Assembly: GCA_023428515.1 (NCBI GenBank)
Contig: JAEYXI010000552.1
Location: 1-5,828, forward strand
Source of the DNA: Pseudomonadota bacterium
GTDB taxonomy: Bacteria > Pseudomonadota > Alphaproteobacteria > Rhizobiales > Rhizobiaceae
Length of the DNA stretch: 5,828 nt
Direction of reading: 5' to 3'
In this document: piece by piece, positions 1 through 5,828 of the stretch
Numbering within the stretch: position 1 is the stretch's first letter
How the letters are laid out: every line of letters starts with the position of its first letter
The notes under the pieces: generated by a model
Databases searched by the model: none
What the model saw: the letters and a program-made list of their open reading frames with translations, nothing else
What the model was told of the DNA's origin: nothing
Position numbers and translations under genes: made by a program

Positions 1-1876
<1,876 letters not shown>

Positions 1877-2005
1877 CAAATGGCCCTTTCAACCGTAGTT
1901 TTGCCGGCGGGGTACCGGCGCAATCCGCCGGACCGGGCAGGCGAAGCGGATTCTGCAAACAGCGAAAAGCGCCCGGAAAACGGTTCTGGACGCAAAGACG
2001 CTGGA

Positions 2006-2034
2006 CAGATAAGAGGGGCCTCAACCGATGTCAA
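2006..2034 (-). promoter_or_regulatory. Candidate sigma-70-type promoter for secA
   Basis: On the minus strand a perfect TTGACA (2034-2029) is followed, after 17 bases, by TATCTG (2011-2006). Read against the rhizobial consensus CTTGAC-N17-CTATAT, the same region gives GTTGAC-N17-TTATCT, with 5/6 and 4/6 matches. Transcription would start near 2000 and leave a leader of about 120 bases before the secA ATG at 1876. Its position and direction suit secA, but the -10 is imperfect and this is an eye-made match. Confidence 0.42.
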
Positions 2035-2045
2035 CGCGCCGATTT

Positions 2046-2059
2046 GCGCTATATAGCGC
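2046..2059. promoter_or_regulatory. 14-base perfect palindrome with CTATAT -10-like core, upstream of the PPIase gene
   Basis: GCGCTATATAGCGC is a perfect inverted repeat with no spacer, lying 63 bases before the PPIase start in the divergent intergenic region. It contains CTATAT on both strands, identical to the -10 consensus reported for rhizobial housekeeping promoters. On the plus strand no good -35 is present at the right distance (GATGTC at 16 bases is only a weak match), so a promoter for the PPIase gene is plausible but unproven. The symmetry could alternatively be a protein-binding site or chance. Confidence 0.38.
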
Positions 2060-2111
2060 TGAATTCCGCCACAATCAGGCGTGCTTCAAGGCGCCTCAAT
2101 GTTCCCCGACC

Positions 2112-2117
2112 GGAGAG
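2112..2117 (+). promoter_or_regulatory. Ribosome binding site deciding the PPIase start
   Basis: GGAGAG lies 5 bases before the ATG at 2123. Upstream in-frame alternatives (GTG 2081, ATG 2099) lack comparable sites and would place extra residues in front of an otherwise standard signal peptide. Confidence 0.7.
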
Positions 2118-2122
2118 TTCCA

Positions 2123-3064
2123 ATGTCGATTTCGTTTCGCGGTGCCTCATTCGCTAGGCTGGCGCTGCCCTTGACCATGGTTGCGGCGCTGACAGCGTCG
2201 GCATATGCGCAGGAGACGGCGCCTGCCGGAGAGCCCTCGGCGCCCGCGACGGAAGCCCAGCCAGCCGCCCCGGCCGCGGCGCCCGATCCGGCCAAGGTGG
2301 TCGCCACGATCGACGGTCAGCCGGTCACCGAGGCCGATCTCGCGCTGGCGCTGGCCAGCGTCGACCAGCAGTATTCGCAGCTTCCGCCCGACCAGCGCCG
2401 CGCCGCCGCCTTCATGGCGATCCTCGAAATCAAGCTCGCGGCGGCGAGGGCGGTTAGCGAGGGGCTGGACAAGGATGCCGAATTCGAGCGCCGCATGGCC
2501 TTCCTGCGCGACCGGGCGCTGCACAGCGAAGTGATCGAAAAGGACATCGGCGCCAAGATCACCGACGAGGAAGTCCGCGCCCGCTACGACAAGCAGATCT
2601 CGGAGACGCCGCCGGCCAACGAGATCAAGGCGCGCCACATCCTGGTGAAGACCAAGGAAGAGGCCGACGCGATCATCAAGCAACTCGACGGCGGCGCCGA
2701 TTTCGAGAAGCTTGCCAACGAACACACGACCGACCCGAGCGGCAAGACGACCGGCGGTGACCTCGGCTATTTCGCGCAGGGCCAGATGGTGCCGGAGTTC
2801 GAGACGGCAGCCTTCGCGCTCGAGGTCGGCGCCTACACCAAGCAGCCGGTGCAGAGCCAGTTCGGCTGGCACATCATCAAGGTCGAGGACAAGCGCGCCC
2901 AACAGCCGCCGGCCTTCGACACGATCAAGGACCAGATCCGCAACCTCGTCTACCGCGAGAAATACTTCGCCATGGTCGATGAGATGCGCAAGGCGTCCAA
3001 GGTCGACGTGACCGACCCCGAACTCAAGAAGGCCGTCGACGCGATGGACGCCGCGACCCCCTGA
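2123..3064 (+). CDS. Periplasmic parvulin-type peptidyl-prolyl cis-trans isomerase (SurA/PrsA-like)
   Basis: A 313-residue exported foldase that would catalyse cis-trans isomerisation at prolines and act as a chaperone on proteins emerging in the periplasm. The start at 2123 has a GGAGAG ribosome site and gives a Sec signal peptide: basic residues R6 and R12, a hydrophobic core about 13-26 and an AYA cleavage site after residue 29. There is no lipobox cysteine, so a soluble protein rather than a lipoprotein is expected. Residues 30-56 form an Ala/Pro/Glu-rich linker. Residues about 57-165 are a helical SurA-N-like chaperone region. Residues about 167-258 are the parvulin domain, with ARHILVKT (His172), the TTDPSGKTTGGDLGYF loop and FGWHIIKVED (His250), all family hallmarks. 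A short helical tail follows. It is divergent from secA, fitting a shared link to secretion. The family is secure; equivalence to a named gene (surA, prsA, ppiD) is not. Confidence 0.95.
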   Translation: MSISFRGASFARLALPLTMVAALTASAYAQETAPAGEPSAPATEAQPAAPAAAPDPAKVVATIDGQPVTEADLALALASVDQQYSQLPPDQRRAAAFMAILEIKLAAARAVSEGLDKDAEFERRMAFLRDRALHSEVIEKDIGAKITDEEVRARYDKQISETPPANEIKARHILVKTKEEADAIIKQLDGGADFEKLANEHTTDPSGKTTGGDLGYFAQGQMVPEFETAAFALEVGAYTKQPVQSQFGWHIIKVEDKRAQQPPAFDTIKDQIRNLVYREKYFAMVDEMRKASKVDVTDPELKKAVDAMDAATP

Positions 3065-3099
3065 CGGTCCGCCCCGCGCGTCAGCCAGGAACGCAACTC

Positions 3100-3137
3100 A
3101 AGGCCGCGCAGCCGCTCGAATCGGCTTGCGCGGCCTT
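3100..3137 (+). terminator. Strong G/C hairpin, probable terminator after the PPIase gene
   Basis: The arm 3100-3114 pairs with 3122-3137: 15 base pairs with a single bulged T at 3126 and a 7-base loop (CTCGAAT). The stem is mostly G/C and begins 36 bases after the PPIase stop. Only a short T run (TTT, 3136-3138) follows, so it may be an inefficient intrinsic terminator or an attenuating or RNA-stabilising hairpin. It separates the PPIase from argJ and ends just before an unused ATG at 3143. Confidence 0.68.
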
Positions 3138-3181
3138 TCGCTATGGGGCAAACGAAGCCACTTTCCGCGCGTCACCCGTCC

Positions 3182-3185
3182 GAGG
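3182..3185 (+). promoter_or_regulatory. Ribosome binding site deciding the argJ start
   Basis: GAGG lies 5 bases before the ATG at 3191. The alternative in-frame ATG at 3143 follows immediately after the hairpin arm, has no Shine-Dalgarno sequence, and would add 16 residues not expected in rhizobial ArgJ. Confidence 0.6.
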
Positions 3186-3190
3186 CCCAG

Positions 3191-4432
3191 ATGTCCGCAA
3201 CGATTTCGCCGCTCGCTCCGAAGAAATATCCAAAAATGCCTGATATCGACGGCGTGCGCATCGCGACGGCGGAAGCGGGCATCAAATACAAGAACCGCAC
3301 GGACGTGCTCGCCATGGTCTTCGACGAGGGGACCGAGGTGGCGGGCGTCTTCACGCGTTCCAAATGCCCGTCCGCGCCGGTTGACTACTGCCGCCAGAAT
3401 CTCTCCGGCGGGAAGGCGCGGCTGCTGGTCGTCAATTCCGGCAACGCCAACGCCTTCACCGGCAAAAAGGGCCGCGACTCCACCGCTGCCACCGGCAAGG
3501 CCGGGGCCGCCGCGGCGGGGTGCTCGGAGGCCGAGATATTCCTTGCCTCGACCGGCGTGATCGGCGAGCCGCTCGACGCGTCGCGCTTCTCGCATCTGCT
3601 CGCCGGCATGGTGAAGGACGCAAAACCCGGATTCTGGCGCGAGGCGGCGAGCGCCATCATGACGACCGACACCTATCCGAAGGTCGCGACGGTCACGGTG
3701 AAGCTCGGCGACGCCGACGTCACCATCAACGGCATCGCCAAGGGCGCCGGCATGATCGCGCCCGACGTGGCGACCATGCTCTCCTTCGTGGCGACCGACG
3801 CGCCGATCGCGGCGCCCGTGCTGCAGGCGCTGCTCTCGGGCGGCGTCGGCAAGACCTTCAACGCCATCACCGTGGACAGCGACACCTCGACCAGCGACAC
3901 GCTGCTTCTCTTCGCGACGGGTGCTGCGAAGAAGCGCGGCGCGCCACGCATCGACACCATCAAGGACCCCCGGCTCTCCGCCTTCAAGCGCGGACTCGGC
4001 AAGGTGCTGAAGTCGCTGGCGCTGCAGGTGGTGCGCGATGGCGAGGGCGCGCGCAAGCAGGTCGAGATAACAGTCACCGGCGCCAAGTCGGCCCGCTCGG
4101 CCAGGAAGATCGCGCTGTCGATCGCCAATTCGCCGCTGGTCAAGACGGCGGTCGCCGGCGAGGACGCCAATTGGGGCCGTGTCGTCATGGCCGTCGGCAA
4201 GGCAGGCGAGCCAGCCGACCGCGACCGCCTGTCGATCTGGTTCGGCGATAACCGCCTGGCCTTCGAAGGCGAGCGCGATCCCGGCTATTCCGAGGAAGCG
4301 ACCTCCGCCTACATGAAGCGCGAGGACATCCGCATCCGCGCCGATATCGGCATAGGCCGCGGCAAGGCGACGGTCTGGACCTGCGACCTCACCAAGGAAT
4401 ACGTTGCCATCAATGGTGACTACAGAAGTTGA
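3191..4432 (+). CDS. argJ: Glutamate N-acetyltransferase / amino-acid N-acetyltransferase ArgJ
   Basis: A 413-residue enzyme of cytoplasmic arginine synthesis. It moves the acetyl group from N2-acetylornithine to glutamate, giving ornithine and N-acetylglutamate; many ArgJ proteins also use acetyl-CoA to start the cycle, and which type this is cannot be read from sequence alone. The N-terminus [19 protein letters not shown] followed by [10 protein letters not shown] matches rhizobial ArgJ and supports this start. Visible hallmarks are the oxyanion-hole pair Thr121-Gly122 in STGVIGEPL, and [14 protein letters not shown], where self-cleavage before Thr195 frees the nucleophile and yields alpha and beta chains. 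Also present are DSDTSTSD (229-236), [11 protein letters not shown] (324-334) and the C-terminal INGDYRS that contributes to the active site. Length is typical and all key residues are present. It heads a compact run with the GNAT and MutT genes; its stop overlaps the next start by 4 bases. No arginine-repressor site was recognised upstream. Confidence 0.97.
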   Translation: MSATISPLAPKKYPKMPDIDGVRIATAEAGIKYKNRTDVLAMVFDEGTEVAGVFTRSKCPSAPVDYCRQNLSGGKARLLVVNSGNANAFTGKKGRDSTAATGKAGAAAAGCSEAEIFLASTGVIGEPLDASRFSHLLAGMVKDAKPGFWREAASAIMTTDTYPKVATVTVKLGDADVTINGIAKGAGMIAPDVATMLSFVATDAPIAAPVLQALLSGGVGKTFNAITVDSDTSTSDTLLLFATGAAKKRGAPRIDTIKDPRLSAFKRGLGKVLKSLALQVVRDGEGARKQVEITVTGAKSARSARKIALSIANSPLVKTAVAGEDANWGRVVMAVGKAGEPADRDRLSIWFGDNRLAFEGERDPGYSEEATSAYMKREDIRIRADIGIGRGKATVWTCDLTKEYVAINGDYRS

Positions 4433-5220
4433 CGGGTAAAGCGGTGCCGCCGGACAAGCAGCCTAAAGCAGGTCTGTCGACCGTCCGCCGCTACGAGGCG
4501 GCGGGCTTCCGCGCCTGGCCGGCCTCCGCCGTTCATTATGACGGCACCTGGGTGGTGCGGCTGACCGCCGGCCACCCCGCCAAGCGGCTCAACTCCGTCA
4601 ATCCGCTCGACCCCGGCGACGTGCGGGACCTGCCCGAACGCATCATGCGGGCCGGCCGCCGCTTCGACGCCTATGGCAGGCCGCTCACCTTCCGGCTTTC
4701 GCCGCTCGCCGGGCAGACGCTGGTGAAACACCTCGAGAAGGAGGGCTGGGCCAGCTTCGACGAATCGCTGGTCATGCAACTCGACCTCGACAACGATGCC
4801 GTGCATGGCGCGATGGACCAGATTCCCATGAAGGACATGGGACGTTTCGTCAGCGCGGCGATGGAGACGCAGGCGACCGATCCTGCCTTGCGCCCCGGAA
4901 TTTCCGAGATCATCGGTGCTATCCAGCCGGAAGCCGGGCTTTTCGTGCTGGAGCAGGAGGAAAAGCCGGTGGCCACCGCCATCTGCGTGCATGACGGCGA
5001 TCTTGCCGGGCTGTTCGAGGTTGCGACCGCTGAAGCCGAGCGCGGCAAGGGTTACGGCAGGCGCCTGCTGCTCTCGGCGCTGAAATGGGCGAGGCTGCGC
5101 GGCGCCAAGCATGCATGGCTGCAGGTCCAGGCGGACAATTTCGCGGCGCGGCGGCTCTACGGCACTCTCGGCTTCAGCGAACTCTACCGCTATCACTACC
5201 GCCGCCGGCTGGAAGCCTGA
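4429..5220 (+). CDS. GNAT-family N-acetyltransferase, two-part architecture, substrate unknown
   Basis: A 263-residue cytoplasmic acetyl-CoA-dependent acyltransferase of unknown substrate. The C-terminal half (about 135-260) is a clear GNAT fold: the acetyl-CoA pyrophosphate loop [11 protein letters not shown] (Arg205, Gly206, Gly208, Gly210), then [16 protein letters not shown] (Asn237, Tyr244, Gly248-Phe249). The N-terminal half ([20 protein letters not shown], then KRLNSVNPL) resembles the leading half of tandem or double-GNAT proteins that carry a 'WP..dG.W.lR...G...R.NSv.P' signature; it lacks an intact acetyl-CoA loop. The start is uncertain. TTG at 4429 overlaps the argJ stop (TTGA) and has GGTGA (4415-4419) 9 bases upstream; GTG at 4444 is the alternative with no clear ribosome site, and there is no ATG before the conserved region. 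Overlap with argJ suggests translational coupling. Acetylation of ornithine or glutamate would be tempting from context but nothing in the sequence shows it. Confidence 0.88.
   Translation: MTGKAVPPDKQPKAGLSTVRRYEAAGFRAWPASAVHYDGTWVVRLTAGHPAKRLNSVNPLDPGDVRDLPERIMRAGRRFDAYGRPLTFRLSPLAGQTLVKHLEKEGWASFDESLVMQLDLDNDAVHGAMDQIPMKDMGRFVSAAMETQATDPALRPGISEIIGAIQPEAGLFVLEQEEKPVATAICVHDGDLAGLFEVATAEAERGKGYGRRLLLSALKWARLRGAKHAWLQVQADNFAARRLYGTLGFSELYRYHYRRRLEA
5211..5215 (+). promoter_or_regulatory. Ribosome binding site deciding the mutT start
   Basis: GGAAG lies inside the last codons of the GNAT gene, 7 bases before TTG 5223. The other candidate, GTG 5235, would be 19 bases away, so TTG is preferred. 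Confidence 0.62.
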
Positions 5221-5222
5221 GC

Positions 5223-5636
5223 TTGGACGCCGGCGTGAAGAAGCTTCTGCTGGTTGCCGCCGTGGCGCTCGTCGATACCGATGGCCGCGTGCTTCTGGCG
5301 CAGCGTCCCGAAGGCAAGACGCTTGCTGGCCTGTGGGAATTTCCCGGCGGCAAGGTGGAGCCCGGCGAGACGCCGGAAGAAACGATCGTCCGCGAGGTGC
5401 GCGAGGAGATCGGCGTCGAGACCAAGGTCGCGTGCCTGGCGCCGCTGACCTTCGCCAGCCATTCCTATGAGGATTTTCATTTGCTGATGCCGCTCTACGT
5501 ATGCCGGCGCTTCTGGGGCATTCCCCAGCCGCTAGAGGGGCAGACGCTGAAGTGGGTGCGGCCGCGCGACATGCGCGATTATCCGATGCCGCCGGCCGAC
5601 CTGCCGTTGATCCCGCCTCTCATCGATCTGCTCTGA
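5223..5636 (+). CDS. mutT: MutT-type Nudix hydrolase, probable 8-oxo-dGTP diphosphatase
   Basis: A 137-residue cytoplasmic Nudix enzyme. By family it would hydrolyse oxidised or other (deoxy)nucleoside triphosphates such as 8-oxo-dGTP to the monophosphate and pyrophosphate, preventing A:T to C:G mutations. The Nudix box is complete at residues 43-65: Gly43-x5-Glu49-x7-Arg57-Glu58-Val-Arg-Glu61-Glu62-Ile-Gly64-Val65, with Glu58, Glu61 and Glu62 as metal ligands. It is preceded by LLAQRPEGKTLAGLWEFPGG, strongly MutT-like, and followed by a C-terminal half with LKWVRPRDMRDYPMPPAD, as in MutT proteins. Length matches MutT (about 130 residues). TTG 5223 is chosen for its GGAAG ribosome site; a longer ORF beginning at 5085 would lie inside the GNAT gene and is rejected. 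The start is 2 bases after the GNAT stop, so coupled translation is likely. Substrate specificity among Nudix enzymes cannot be settled from sequence, so the symbol is probable rather than certain. Confidence 0.92.
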   Translation: MDAGVKKLLLVAAVALVDTDGRVLLAQRPEGKTLAGLWEFPGGKVEPGETPEETIVREVREEIGVETKVACLAPLTFASHSYEDFHLLMPLYVCRRFWGIPQPLEGQTLKWVRPRDMRDYPMPPADLPLIPPLIDLL

Positions 5637-5693
5637 TCGATCCCCGACCGGGCGTCGGCGACCAGAGGCGGCGCGATTCCTTTTATCGCACCG

Positions 5694-5708
5694 TTAATGG
5701 ACCGTTTA
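5694..5708 (+). promoter_or_regulatory. Degenerate CtrA-like box
   Basis: TTAA (5694-5697), 7 bases, then TTTA (5705-5708), compared with the alphaproteobacterial cell-cycle regulator CtrA consensus TTAA-N7-TTAA: 7 of 8 positions match. A GATTC (GANTC, the CcrM methylation motif) lies 14 bases upstream. Short motifs like this occur by chance, so this is a weak candidate for control of the gene starting at 5791. Confidence 0.25.
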
Positions 5709-5775
5709 GGCAAGTGTGGAAAATTGCCGGATCAGCCGGTCCCGCAATGACCGTGCCGTTTGCCGCCGTGGCGCC

Positions 5776-5782
5776 AAGGGGA
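5776..5782 (+). promoter_or_regulatory. Ribosome binding site of the gene at the right edge
   Basis: AAGGGGA lies 8 bases before ATG 5791. It is a strong Shine-Dalgarno match and favours 5791 over the in-frame ATG at 5782, which would directly abut the site. Confidence 0.55.
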
Positions 5783-5790
5783 TGGTCGAC

Positions 5791-5828
5791 ATGACGCCTG
5801 AAGACGAGTGGGATGCGATACGTGGCCG
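5791..5828 (+). CDS. Start of an unidentified gene, cut by the right edge
   Basis: An ATG with a strong ribosome site opens a frame reading MTPEDEWDAIRG with no stop before the window ends. Twelve codons are too few to name a family. The N-terminus is acidic and polar, with no signal peptide visible so far. It is separated from mutT by 154 bases with promoter-like sequence, so it probably begins a separate transcription unit. It could instead be a chance open frame, although the Shine-Dalgarno sequence and spacing argue for a real gene. Confidence 0.55.
   Translation, partial: MTPEDEWDAIRG

Larger units (their letters stand above)
5637..5790. other. Intergenic spacer downstream of mutT
   Basis: This 154-base spacer has no convincing intrinsic terminator. 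A 5-bp hairpin (5644-5648 with 5654-5658) has no T run after it. It holds a GANTC site (5675-5679), a degenerate CtrA-like motif (5694-5708) and a 15-codon mini-ORF (5747-5794), and is more A/T-rich around 5676-5725 than the flanking genes, as expected of a promoter region for the gene beginning at 5791. Confidence 0.5.

Noticed and set aside
2147..2902. A 251-codon minus-strand frame opposite the PPIase gene
   Set aside because: Antisense shadow of a gene with a clear signal peptide and parvulin domain; composition is Arg/Gly/Leu-rich with no motif.
3062..3083. TGACG/CGTCA inverted repeat at the PPIase stop
   Set aside because: Only 5 pairs with a 12-base G/C-rich loop; expected by chance at this base composition and overshadowed by the hairpin at 3100-3137.
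3143..3190. Longer argJ start at ATG 3143
   Set aside because: No Shine-Dalgarno sequence, abuts the hairpin, and the added 16 residues are not part of known rhizobial ArgJ N-termini.
3520..4251. Arg/His-rich 243-codon frame inside argJ
   Set aside because: Frame-shifted reading of argJ; the real frame holds all ArgJ catalytic motifs.
4420..5196. 258-codon minus-strand frame opposite the GNAT gene
   Set aside because: Antisense shadow; the plus strand has clear GNAT motifs and operon-like spacing.
5085..5222. Longer MutT frame starting within the GNAT gene
   Set aside because: The extra 46 residues are read out of frame from the acetyl-CoA-binding part of the GNAT gene; MutT proteins start near residue 1 of the TTG 5223 form, which has a good ribosome site.
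5644..5658. Small hairpin CCGAC-loop-GTCGG after mutT as a terminator
   Set aside because: Only 5 base pairs and no following T run, so it does not meet the pattern of an intrinsic terminator.

Overview
The window is a stretch of GC-rich housekeeping DNA from an alphaproteobacterium, most likely of the order Hyphomicrobiales (Rhizobiales), in or near Mesorhizobium and the Phyllobacteriaceae. This rests on the SecA and ArgJ sequences, which read like rhizobial family members, on the strong G/C bias at third codon positions, and on the gene order. The genus is an inference; no search was possible.

Layout. From the left edge to 1876, on the minus strand, lies the N-terminal two thirds of secA, the ATPase motor of Sec protein export; its 3' end is outside the window. 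A 246-base divergent intergenic region (1877-2122) holds a candidate secA promoter on the minus strand and a 14-base perfect palindrome that contains a CTATAT -10-like hexamer facing rightward. To the right, on the plus strand, are a signal-peptide-bearing parvulin-type peptidyl-prolyl isomerase (2123-3064), a strong G/C hairpin (3100-3137), then a tightly packed trio: argJ (3191-4432), a two-part GNAT acetyltransferase (4429-5220, overlapping argJ by 4 bases) and a mutT-type Nudix hydrolase (5223-5636, starting 2 bases after the GNAT stop). A 154-base spacer follows, with a degenerate CtrA-like motif, a GANTC site and a 15-codon mini-ORF. The first 12 codons of an unidentified gene run off the right edge from 5791.

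How the genes relate. SecA drives export of unfolded proteins across the inner membrane, and the divergent PPIase carries a Sec-type signal peptide and would assist folding in the periplasm, so the pair is functionally coherent. ArgJ recycles the acetyl group in arginine synthesis. The GNAT protein and the MutT-like nucleotide-pool sanitizer are probably co-transcribed with argJ and translationally coupled to it, but have no evident pathway link to it.

I see no mobile element, CRISPR array, RNA gene or defence system, and no convincing undescribed system. Several start sites were moved from the longest ORF on the basis of Shine-Dalgarno sequences and family N-termini. The notable points are small: a substitution in a highly conserved SecA motif, TTG starts on both downstream operon genes, and the regulatory-looking intergenic sequences.
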